From the NCBI GenBank assembly GCA_963825175.1, contig CAWGSA010000002.1:372001-436000 (forward strand): 64,000 nucleotides of DNA. The letters are read 5' to 3'. The notes under the pieces were generated by a model, which ran no database searches, had not been told where the DNA came from, and saw only the letters and a list, made by a program, of their open reading frames with translations. Numbering within the stretch: position 1 is the first letter of the stretch; every line of letters begins with the position of its first letter. Position numbers and translations under genes: made by a program. The DNA comes from DATFTF01 sp963825175 (GTDB lineage: Bacteria > Acidobacteriota > Thermoanaerobaculia > UBA5066 > Gp7-AA6). Positions 26,274 to 35,147 of the stretch are shown in pieces.

Positions 26274-27002
26274 ATGAGCTCAGTCGCTGCGAAGCAACGG
26301 ATCGCTGAAACGTCGCCGCGGGTCAAGGCCAGGTTGGCCGGCGCCTGCCAAGTGGTCGAAGGCCTGACGTCGGCTTTCGGCCAGGTGGTCGTTCTCGGCA
26401 GGCTCGTTGTCTCGGACAACGCCGCGGCGACGGCGGTCAACATCCTGGGACACGAGCGGTTGTTTCGGTTGGGGTTCGCATTCTCCGTCATCGGGGTCGT
26501 GATCCACGTTGCCTGGGCTCTCCTCCTTTATGACTTGCTCAAGCCAGTGAGCCGGAGCGTCTCTTTACTCGCGGCGTGGATCGTTCTCGTGTGCTGCGCC
26601 ATGCAGGCTCTTGCCAGCCTTCTCTACATTGCCCCTCTGCTCGTTCTGAAGGGGGGGAGCTCCTTGAACGCCTGGACATTGCCGCAGCAGCAGGAGCTGG
26701 CGCTCATCCTTCTCAAACTGAACGCCGCCGCCTTCGATATCGACCTGGTGTTCTTCGGACTCTGGTGTGTCCTGACCGGCTACCTCATCTTCAGGTCGAC
26801 CTTCCTGCCTCGGATTCTGGGAGTGCTGTTGGCGATTGACGGTTTGGGTTGGCTGACCTTTCTGTCACCGCCGCTCGGAGTTCACTTGTTCCCCTTCATC
26901 GCTGCGGCCGCCGCCGTCGGCGAGATACCCCTGGAGCTCTGGCTCCTCGTGGCTGGCGTGAACGTCCAACGGTGGAGGGAGCAGGCCGGCGAGTGGCCCT
27001 AG
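26274..27002 (+). CDS. DUF4386-like integral membrane protein
   Basis: This 242-residue protein has a basic N-terminus (VAAKQRIAETSPRVKARLAG) and about six hydrophobic segments. These include RLGFAFSVIGVVIHVAWALL, SLLAAWIVLVCCAMQALASL, DIDLVFFGLWCVLTGYLIFR and IPLELWLLVAGV. The order and motifs (a Gly/Ala-rich first helix and FxGLWCxxxGYLIxRS) are those of DUF4386 proteins of unknown function. It was started at ATG 26274; an upstream TTG would add 15 residues. It lies 54 bp downstream of the frameshifted gene. Confidence 0.8.
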   Translation: MSSVAAKQRIAETSPRVKARLAGACQVVEGLTSAFGQVVVLGRLVVSDNAAATAVNILGHERLFRLGFAFSVIGVVIHVAWALLLYDLLKPVSRSVSLLAAWIVLVCCAMQALASLLYIAPLLVLKGGSSLNAWTLPQQQELALILLKLNAAAFDIDLVFFGLWCVLTGYLIFRSTFLPRILGVLLAIDGLGWLTFLSPPLGVHLFPFIAAAAAVGEIPLELWLLVAGVNVQRWREQAGEWP

Positions 27003-27165
27003 GTCGCGAGACGGGAGTGGACATTTAGAGCGGCCACGCGGTTCGGGATGATGCGGCCTGTATCGTCGAGGAAAGTGTCCCGCACGGCCACGGCGACTTC
27101 GGCTTGATTCGAATGATCATTTCCCGACGGCGAACATCACGGAAGGCCGAACGTAACGAGCACAC

Positions 27166-27759
27166 ATGGCAACCGATATCGGACAGATCGTGACGAATAT
27201 CCTGGCGTTCTACGACCTCGCCGACAAGACCGCCGTTGTCGTCGGGGCAGGGGACGGTCAGCTGATCGAATACACGCGGCCCTCTCGCCACGTGATCGCC
27301 GTGGACCAGGACGAAGCCGCGGTCGGCCGGCTTGCCGCGCGAGCCAGCGAGACCGGCTTGGCCGAACACTTCACGTTCGTCACGAGCGACTTTCTGGACG
27401 TGGGACCCCGTGGAGACGTCGTGTTCTTCGAGTTCTGTCTGCACCTCATGACGGACCCGGAACGGGCTCTGGCGCACGCCGCGGAGCTTGCCGCCGAAGT
27501 CGTTGTCGTTGGCCACGCCCCCGGCTCTCGCTGGTCGTGGTACGCGGCGGAGGACCTCGGAGTCGAGGCGGCATGGAGGGCGGCCGAGGGACGGATCCGG
27601 CGCCGGCGGGATGTCGAAGCGTTCCAGCATTTCGGCGACTACGCGGAGCTCGAAGCCAGACTCGCCAATCAGGGGTCGGAAAGCCTCGCGCGGATCAGCC
27701 CTCTGCGGGGCCAGACGGCCATCGCGATCCCAATGCCCTACCGGCTCGCGCTTCTATGA
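27166..27759 (+). CDS. Class I SAM-dependent methyltransferase
   Basis: This is a 197-residue protein. TAVVVGAGDGQLIEYTRPSR is motif I, HVIAVDQDEAAVGRLAARAS gives the acidic end of beta-2, FVTSDFLDV is motif II, and DVVFFEFCLHLMTDPERAL is the post-motif region. The C-terminus is RGQTAIAIPMPYRLALL. The substrate is unknown. Two degraded copies lie at 24920 and 29279. The 3' end overlaps the tail of the convergent DUF11-like fragment by 65 bp. Confidence 0.82.
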   Translation: MATDIGQIVTNILAFYDLADKTAVVVGAGDGQLIEYTRPSRHVIAVDQDEAAVGRLAARASETGLAEHFTFVTSDFLDVGPRGDVVFFEFCLHLMTDPERALAHAAELAAEVVVVGHAPGSRWSWYAAEDLGVEAAWRAAEGRIRRRRDVEAFQHFGDYAELEARLANQGSESLARISPLRGQTAIAIPMPYRLALL

Positions 27760-28396
27760 CGAGCCGATCGGTAATGAGGATCTGAGATCTCTGAGGTCCT
27801 GGAGCTGCCGGCGAAAGTTTTGTCCTCAGAATGCCGGATCTCTCCCGAGCTTCGATCTCTTTGAGCTTGACGCCGGTCGTCGAGTTGCGGTTTTGCGAGA
27901 TGAGGTGCTCGACGTAGAGCTCGCGGGGCGTGCGCGAGGACACAGTGCCGGAGAAGTCCGTCGCGGTGATGTGGTAGCGGCGCGTGGTGTCGTAGGCGGC
28001 CGGCACCTGCGTGACCTCGACCTCGAAGTACGCGTCGGCACAGGCGCCTGCTCCGATGGACGGGATCGTGATCGTGCTGAGCGATCCCGGGCGCAGATTG
28101 ATGTTCGCGTTGGCCGAATCCCAGCTCCAGACCACCGAAACGCCGGTGGTCGCGACGTTGCTGCAAATCCGCGCCCCGACGGGAAAATGGTTCGGGCCCG
28201 CAGAGGGACTATTGCTGTCGAGCCCGATGACGTTCCAGGTGATCGGCCCGACGGTCACGGTCGCGGCGGCCGGCGGGGGCGCGAGCAGCGTGAACGCGAT
28301 GACCACCGCCGCCGCGCAGAGGATTTTGGACGGCGTCTCTTGCGGAGCGGTCGGGCTCCTCTCCTGAGCGCGCTGATTGGTAAAGCGGCTGCACAT
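27695..28396 (-). CDS. N-terminal fragment of a DUF11-like exported surface protein
   Basis: The 233-residue frame starts with a basic stretch and signal peptide (ILCAAAVVIAFTLLAPPPAA). It continues with an immunoglobulin-like region: TVGPITWNVIGLDSNSPSAG, FPVGARICSNVATTG, YHITATDFSGTVSSRTPREL and YVEHLISQNRNSTTGVKL. This is the start of large acidobacterial secreted proteins with DUF11-type repeats. After about 27870 the similarity pattern stops, and the last 60 or so residues are antisense to the methyltransferase gene. The gene therefore appears truncated, and any product may be non-functional. Confidence 0.5.
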   Translation of the reverse strand: MCSRFTNQRAQERSPTAPQETPSKILCAAAVVIAFTLLAPPPAAATVTVGPITWNVIGLDSNSPSAGPNHFPVGARICSNVATTGVSVVWSWDSANANINLRPGSLSTITIPSIGAGACADAYFEVEVTQVPAAYDTTRRYHITATDFSGTVSSRTPRELYVEHLISQNRNSTTGVKLKEIEARERSGILRTKLSPAAPGPQRSQILITDRLVIEARAGRALGSRWPSGPAEG

Positions 28397-28427
28397 CGTG
28401 CGCGGAGGAATCGATCTGCGACTTTGG

Positions 28428-28457
28428 TTTTGAAGGCTGGTCGAAACGGTTATTATA
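28428..28457. promoter_or_regulatory. AT-rich island with -10 boxes on both strands
   Basis: TATTATATC stands out in GC-rich DNA. The minus strand reads TATAAT (28457-28452), 56 nt before the DUF11-like start. The plus strand reads TTTTGA (28428-28433), a 17-nt spacer and TATTAT (28451-28456). It is a likely divergent promoter for 28396 (-) and 28600 (+). Confidence 0.4.
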
Positions 28458-28599
28458 TCTTACTCCCGACGCGCGCCGTGGAGCGCTTCCCTTCGGAGGT
28501 GAGCCGGTTTGAACCGCTTCCTGCCAGACGACTCAGCCTGAGCCCGACCCTCCGGGGATACCCCGTCCGTTTTCAGACCCGAGGTCGAAGGAGGACCAG

Positions 28600-29250
28600 A
28601 TGTTTGCTCCCGTAATTCTCGTCTTAGGCTTGATGCAGGTGGCGCCACAGAAGCCGGCCAAGGGGGAGAAAGCGATGCACGCCGTCGAATGGACGCGCCC
28701 GGCCGGCAACGTCAGACCCCACAACACGAGCGACGGAGCTGTTCCGGGATTCGACGTGGTCAAGCTCGCCTTGTCCAGCGACGGGGCCAAGTTGACCATG
28801 ACGGCAACCCTGAAGGGCCCGATGAGCGGTGATTTCGCGTCGGATGTCGTGCAGGTCTATTTCGACACCGACAACAATCCCAAGACGGGCGCCGAGACGT
28901 TCTGGAGCAAGAAGCCGGGCTTCGAGCTTCTCGCGAAGCTCATGGCCTGCATCCAATACGAAAACGGCGGTAGCGCGTGTTCGGGCGGTCTCACGGGTGC
29001 GAAGGTGAAGGGGTACTACGCGGTGGCCACGCTGGGTCGGTTCAAGGCCGACCCTTCGAACCCGGAGATGGTGATCGACCCGTTCCACGCTCCCGCGGTA
29101 CCGTCCCATGGAGCGGTCCTGTCGGCCAGCCTGGGCTACAAGGACCTGGGGGTGAAGTCCGGCCAGGCGATTCGCATCGTGGCCCGGCCAAGCGACGGTC
29201 CCTTCGACGCGACTGCAGACTTCCCGGAAGTGGTTCTGACTCTGAAGTGA
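28600..29250 (+). CDS. Exported protein of unknown function
   Basis: This 216-residue protein has a short signal-like N-terminus (MFAPVILVLGLMQVAPQ) and a ribosome-binding site GAAGGAGGA 5 nt before the ATG. The body is beta-rich: GFDVVKLALSSDGAKLTMTA, VVQVYFDTDNNPKTGAETFW and LGYKDLGVKSGQAIRIVARP. The phrase FDTDNNPxTG followed by a short sandwich resembles CBM9/DOMON-like ligand-binding folds, but no family is claimed. No operon partner is seen, and the stretch downstream is decayed. Confidence 0.75.
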   Translation: MFAPVILVLGLMQVAPQKPAKGEKAMHAVEWTRPAGNVRPHNTSDGAVPGFDVVKLALSSDGAKLTMTATLKGPMSGDFASDVVQVYFDTDNNPKTGAETFWSKKPGFELLAKLMACIQYENGGSACSGGLTGAKVKGYYAVATLGRFKADPSNPEMVIDPFHAPAVPSHGAVLSASLGYKDLGVKSGQAIRIVARPSDGPFDATADFPEVVLTLK

Positions 29251-29278
29251 TCGACTCTCTCGCCGGCGGGAGGCGAGA

Positions 29279-29410
29279 CGTCGAAGCTTTTCAGCAATTC
29301 CGCAACACCGTGGAGCGAAGCTCGGCCGACGAGCCTCGCGCGGATCAGTGTCCTGCGTGGCCAGACGGCCATCGTCATCCCAATTCCCTGCCGGCTGGCG
29401 CGTCTGACGA
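29279..29410 (+). pseudogene. Methyltransferase relic 2 (3' fragment only)
   Basis: RDVEAFQQFRN matches RDVEAFQHFGD of the intact gene at 27166. The following DNA, equivalent to its last 40 codons including the SLARI, RGQTAI and PMPYRLAL parts, is present but shifted. Only the 3' quarter remains. Confidence 0.65.
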
Positions 29411-29556
29411 GCAGGGCCGGTGCGCCATCACGCACCGCGAGAGATCCGAGCGCGTGACCAGTTGCGCGGGCACTGAAGGTGAGACTGCGGATTAGATCGA
29501 ACCTCCCCCTCGCCGCCCCGGCGGGATCCAGGCGGTGCCGAGTATTTTGTTCGGTC

Positions 29557-29574
29557 GAAGTTTCGTAGAACTTC
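29557..29574. repeat. Short inverted repeat in a 250-bp gene-free stretch
   Basis: GAAGTT (29557-29562), six-base loop TCGTAG, AACTTC (29569-29574). A similar TCGTAGA core with AACTCT/AGAGTT arms occurs at 51643-51657. The rest of 29411-29658 holds hairpins but no gene that I can support. Confidence 0.3.
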
Positions 29575-29591
29575 CGTATACAGGACACTAC

Positions 29592-29640
29592 CCGAGCATT
29601 TCTCGGCTCGCGGAACGCGAGGGTTCCGTTCCGCGTTCCG
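29592..29640 (-). terminator. Tandem hairpins downstream of the serine hydrolase gene
   Basis: CGGAACGCG (29611-29619) pairs with CGCGTTCCG (29632-29640). A second hairpin, CCGAG (29592-29596)/CTCGG (29602-29606), follows in minus-strand direction. They begin 19 bp after the stop at 29659. There is no T-tract, so termination efficiency is uncertain. Confidence 0.4.
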
Positions 29641-29658
29641 TGCGGTGGGCGAGAACGG

Positions 29659-31191
<1,533 letters not shown>

Positions 31192-31317
31192 TCTCACGTG
31201 TCCAGGCCGCTTTCCGCCGTCAGGCTCGCGCCGGCGCCGGGTTGCTCGAGAGACCATTCCGCCGCAGATGTGGAAGGCGAGGATCGGCGAGATAGACATG
31301 TTCCCCTCTTTGTCGCG

Positions 31318-33630
31318 CTACCTTCCTCCCGCCGGCAGGTGCTCGCGGATGTACCGGGCAATGGTCGAATAGACGTGGACGGAGGTTCCCGGACCCTCGT
31401 TGATCGCGTGCGTGCGATTCGGATACACGACCTCGTCGAATGGCTTGCCGAGCTGCACCAGGCGGTTCACCAGTTTCTCCGCTCCCTGGTAGTGCACATT
31501 GTCGTCGCCGGAGCCGTGGATGATCAGGAGCCGGCCCTGGAGGCCTTCGGCATGGTCGATCGGGGAGCCCACGCGGTACGCGCCGCCACCGTCCTTGTCG
31601 GGCAGCCCCATGTAGCGCTCCTCGTAGATCGTGTCGTACAGGCGCTCGTCGGGAACGCTCGCGACTGCGACGCCGACCTTATAGACGTCGGGGAAGCGAA
31701 ACAGAGCGTTCAACGTGCTCGAGCCGCCGCCGCTCCATCCCCAGATCGCGACGCGCGAGGCATCGACGTACGGGCGCGCGGCCGCGAACGCTGTCACCGC
31801 GGCAGCCTGATCCCGGACCGTCAGGTCGCCGACGGCGAGGTAGACGGCCTTGCGCCAGGCTGCCCCCTTCGGCGCCGGCGTCCCGCGGTTGTCGAAGCTC
31901 GCGACGATGTAGCCCTCGTTGGCGAGCGCGCGGTGGAAGAGGTCCCGGTCGCCGGCCCAGTGGTCCACGACCGTCTGCCCGGCGGGCTCGCCGTAGACGA
32001 ACACGAGCACCGGATACTTCTTCGACGGATCGAAGTTGCGCGGCCGGATCATCCAGCCATCCAGCGTGACTCCCTGGCCGATCCCGATCTGGAAGAACTC
32101 GGTCGGGTTCTCCAGCAGGGCCGCGGCTTTCTTCAGGACCTCCGCGTTGTCCAGAAGCGGGCGCGCGGTCGTGTGCGCCGGCAGGGCGACGAGGTCCGTC
32201 GCCGGCGGCACACCGAAACGGGAAAACGTGTGGAACGCCCAATGGCCGTCGGGCGAGACCGCGTAGAGGTGCGACCCCGACGCGCCGGCCGGAGTGACGC
32301 GCTGGACTCCGCCGGAGCCGTCGAGCCTCGAGCGGTAGAGAAAACGCTCGGTGGCCTTTTCGGGAGACGCCGAAAAGTAGATCCACCCGCCCTTCTCGTC
32401 CAGGCCGTCGAAATGCTGGACGTCGCCCTCGAACTTCGTCAGCAGGTCCACGCGCCCCCCGTCGCGGGCCACCCGGTAGAGATGCCGCCAGCCGTCCTTC
32501 TCGCTCTCCCACAGGAAGGCCTTCCCGTGATCGAGCTCTCGGATCTCGTCGTTGATGTCCACCCAGGTCTTGGCTTCGTCACGGAAGAGCGTCGAGATCC
32601 TGCCGGAAGCCAGATCGGCCAGGAGAAGGTCGTTCTGGTTCTGGAGACGGTTCAGGTGCTCGAAGACGAGCGCGGAGTCCCCGGCCCACTCCATGCGCGG
32701 GATGTAGAAGTTGCGCGGGTCCCCCGGCGCCGCGATCCACTGCGTCGCCCCGCCCGCCGCCGAGACCACGCCCACGCGCACGGCCGAGTTGGTGGTCCCG
32801 GCTTTGGGGTAGGGGAACCGCTTCAGGGTCGGATAGAGCGCGTCGGTGTCGTCGATCAGCGTGAACACGCCCACGCCGGTCGTGTCGAACTGCCAGTAGG
32901 CGATGCGTTTCCCGTCCGGGCTCCAGCGAAACGCGGCGCGCAGGGCGAGCTCCTCCTCGGAGACCCAGTCCGTGGTTCCATTGATCGTCGTCTCCGAGCC
33001 GTCGCGCGTCAGCGCGGTGACCGCGCCGCTGGCCAGGTCCTCGACGTAGAGATTGTTCTCGCGCACATACGCGGCGCGATTCCCGTCGGGCGAGAACGCC
33101 GCGAACATCAAGGACGAGGCGGGGGCGTCGGCGCCCAGCTTGCGCAGCTTCCCGGAGGCCAGATCGAGGACCCAGTAGTCCCCGCGCGTGTTGCGCCGCC
33201 AGACCTTCTTCGTATTGGTGAAGACGAGCAGGCGCGCCCGGTCCTTGGACCACTGGTAGTCGTCGATCCCCATCGGCGCGCTCGTTCCGGGCGGGACGAG
33301 CTTGCCCGAGGGAACGAGAACCTGGCGGCGTCCCGTCGCGGTGTCGTAGGCGACGATGTCCCGGACCGGGCTGCGCCTCTTTTCCTCCGGGCCGGCGGCC
33401 GCTTCGGATGCGCCCGCCGGACCTTCGAGCGTGGTGTAGGAGCGGCCGCCGTCCAGCCAGCGCGCCGGCCCGAACGTGCGCAGGCGGTAGGCGTGTTTCT
33501 CGAAGATCTGGCGCAGGGTGTCGTCCAAGGACGCGGGCGGCGCGGCAGGCGTTTGGGCCTGCCCGCCGAGTGTCGATGCCACGATGAGCGCGGCGACCGC
33601 GATGGGCCTGGTGAACCGGAGAATCGGCAT
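31318..33630 (-). CDS. Exported S9 (prolyl oligopeptidase/DPP-IV-like) peptidase
   Basis: This 770-residue protein was started at MPILRFTR, which has GAGGAGA upstream and a signal peptide ending near GGQAQ. Residues 30-500 are a beta-propeller with DPP-IV features (WVSEEELALRAAFRWSPDGK, YWQFDTTGV). The alpha/beta hydrolase domain follows: GWSGGGSST with Ser633, GSGDDNVH with the acid, and NRTHAINE with the His. YEERYMGLP is the DPP-IV subfamily signature. It probably releases N-terminal dipeptides in the periplasm or outside the cell. It lies 41 bp downstream of the amidohydrolase gene and is probably cotranscribed with it. Confidence 0.94.
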   Translation of the reverse strand: MPILRFTRPIAVAALIVASTLGGQAQTPAAPPASLDDTLRQIFEKHAYRLRTFGPARWLDGGRSYTTLEGPAGASEAAAGPEEKRRSPVRDIVAYDTATGRRQVLVPSGKLVPPGTSAPMGIDDYQWSKDRARLLVFTNTKKVWRRNTRGDYWVLDLASGKLRKLGADAPASSLMFAAFSPDGNRAAYVRENNLYVEDLASGAVTALTRDGSETTINGTTDWVSEEELALRAAFRWSPDGKRIAYWQFDTTGVGVFTLIDDTDALYPTLKRFPYPKAGTTNSAVRVGVVSAAGGATQWIAAPGDPRNFYIPRMEWAGDSALVFEHLNRLQNQNDLLLADLASGRISTLFRDEAKTWVDINDEIRELDHGKAFLWESEKDGWRHLYRVARDGGRVDLLTKFEGDVQHFDGLDEKGGWIYFSASPEKATERFLYRSRLDGSGGVQRVTPAGASGSHLYAVSPDGHWAFHTFSRFGVPPATDLVALPAHTTARPLLDNAEVLKKAAALLENPTEFFQIGIGQGVTLDGWMIRPRNFDPSKKYPVLVFVYGEPAGQTVVDHWAGDRDLFHRALANEGYIVASFDNRGTPAPKGAAWRKAVYLAVGDLTVRDQAAAVTAFAAARPYVDASRVAIWGWSGGGSSTLNALFRFPDVYKVGVAVASVPDERLYDTIYEERYMGLPDKDGGGAYRVGSPIDHAEGLQGRLLIIHGSGDDNVHYQGAEKLVNRLVQLGKPFDEVVYPNRTHAINEGPGTSVHVYSTIARYIREHLPAGGR

Positions 33631-33671
33631 GGCTTGCTCTCCTCGCTGTCCGGACGCGCAGACGGACTGTC

Positions 33672-34988
33672 TCAATGGATTGCGTCCTTGAAGATTTTTC
33701 CGTCCTTCATCACGAAGCCGATCCGCTCGAGCAGGCGCACGTCCTTGAGCGGATCTCCTTGCACGGCGACGATGTCGGCATACGCGCCCGGCGCAAGAAC
33801 TCCGATCTTTCCCGACATCTCGAGCATCTCGGCGGCCTTGGACGTCGCCGACTGGATCGCGGCCATGGGGGTCATGCCGAATTCGACCATGCGGCCGAAT
33901 TCCCGGGCGATCGGCTCGGTCCACACGAAACCGCCGACGTCCGTCCCAAAGACGATCTTGACTCCGGCCTGGAGCGCCTTGCGGAACGAGGGGCCGTGCA
34001 CGGCGGCGCGCTTGCGGTCGCGCTGCCCGTCGGGCGTCGACTCCGGCGACCAGTGGTCGTAATACACCGAGAGCGTCGGGCAGTCCCAGGTCCCTTGCTT
34101 GACCATCTGCGCGACGTCGGCGTCGGTGAGCTCCAGGCCGTGCTCGATCGAATCGCAGCCGCCGTCCAGCGCCCGGCGCAGCCCGATGCCGTTGTACGCG
34201 TGGCAGGCGACTTTCTTGCCCCAGCCGTGTGTCTCATCGACGATCGCGCGGATCTCGTCGAGCGTCAGGGTGGGCTGCGAGACCAGATTGCCCTTCTCGT
34301 CCAGCCACGAGCGATGCGTCATGTAGACCTTGATCCAGTCGGCGCCGTGATCGAGTTGCTCGCGCGCGGCCTTGCGCGCCTCGACCGGGCCGTCCACGAT
34401 CTGCGCGCCCTTGGGCACGTCGATCTCCGGCGCGTAGCCCTCCAGCGGGTACCCGCCGGTCGTCGAGATCGCGCGCGTGACGACGAACATGCGCGGGCCG
34501 GGGATGTAGCCGGCCTCGACGGCCTGCCGGATCCCGATGTCGCCGTAGCCCGCGCCCTCGGTCTCGACGTCCCGGATCGTCGTGAAGCCCTGGTCCAGCG
34601 CCCGCCGGACGGAGACCGTGGCCCGCGCCGCGCGAAAGGCGATGCCGTATTTCAGGAGCTGGACGTCGTAGCCGCCCTCGGCGGGGTCTTCGCCCTGCAG
34701 AAAGATGTGCGTATGGCTGTCGATCAAGCCGGGCATCACGGTGGCCTGGGACAGGTCGATGACCTTCGCGCCGGCCGGGATCTTCGCCGAAGCGGCGTCG
34801 CCGATGCTCTCGATGCGGTTGCCCGACACGACGATAACCTGATCGCGCCTGGGCGCGGAGGATTTCCCATCGATGAGCGTGCCCGCGCGGATCACCGTCA
34901 CGATCCCGCCTTCGGGTGCTCCGCGTGCGTTCGGTACCAGGGCGAGGACGAGCGCGGTCGCAAAAGGGACAAGTGGCAGGCGAGCCAT
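33672..34988 (-). CDS. Exported amidohydrolase (prolidase-like)
   Basis: This is a 438-residue protein with a signal peptide (MARLPLVPFATALVLALVPN) and GAAAGGAG upstream. MPGLIDSHTHIFLQG has the HxH pair, DWIKVYMTHRSW the bridging Lys, KKVACHAYNGIG and DSIEHGLELT the histidines, and VKIVFGTDVGG the Asp. This complete binuclear set is that of imidazolonepropionase-like secreted amidohydrolases such as Xaa-Pro and Xaa-Arg dipeptidases. It is first in a minus-strand block with the S9 peptidase, which suggests sequential peptide breakdown. Confidence 0.93.
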   Translation of the reverse strand: MARLPLVPFATALVLALVPNARGAPEGGIVTVIRAGTLIDGKSSAPRRDQVIVVSGNRIESIGDAASAKIPAGAKVIDLSQATVMPGLIDSHTHIFLQGEDPAEGGYDVQLLKYGIAFRAARATVSVRRALDQGFTTIRDVETEGAGYGDIGIRQAVEAGYIPGPRMFVVTRAISTTGGYPLEGYAPEIDVPKGAQIVDGPVEARKAAREQLDHGADWIKVYMTHRSWLDEKGNLVSQPTLTLDEIRAIVDETHGWGKKVACHAYNGIGLRRALDGGCDSIEHGLELTDADVAQMVKQGTWDCPTLSVYYDHWSPESTPDGQRDRKRAAVHGPSFRKALQAGVKIVFGTDVGGFVWTEPIAREFGRMVEFGMTPMAAIQSATSKAAEMLEMSGKIGVLAPGAYADIVAVQGDPLKDVRLLERIGFVMKDGKIFKDAIH

Positions 34989-35077
34989 GAGAGCTCCTTT
35001 CGTCGAGTCCGGAGTTGGCGTCGAAGGTTAGCGGAATCGTGCCAGCGCCCTCAACCGGAAGAGGGACGGGCGAACGG

Positions 35078-35093
35078 TAGAATCCCGGGATTC
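35078..35093 (+). promoter_or_regulatory. Candidate -10 box overlapped by a 14-bp palindrome (kinase promoter)
   Basis: TAGAAT (35078-35083) is overlapped by the perfect palindrome GAATCCCGGGATTC (35080-35093), 54 bp before the kinase start. A repressor bound here would block RNA polymerase. No -35 match is evident. Confidence 0.4.
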
Positions 35094-35147
35094 CTTGGTG
35101 CGGACCGCCTTCGCGGTCGTCTGGTCCGATGATGAGGTGATGTGAAG

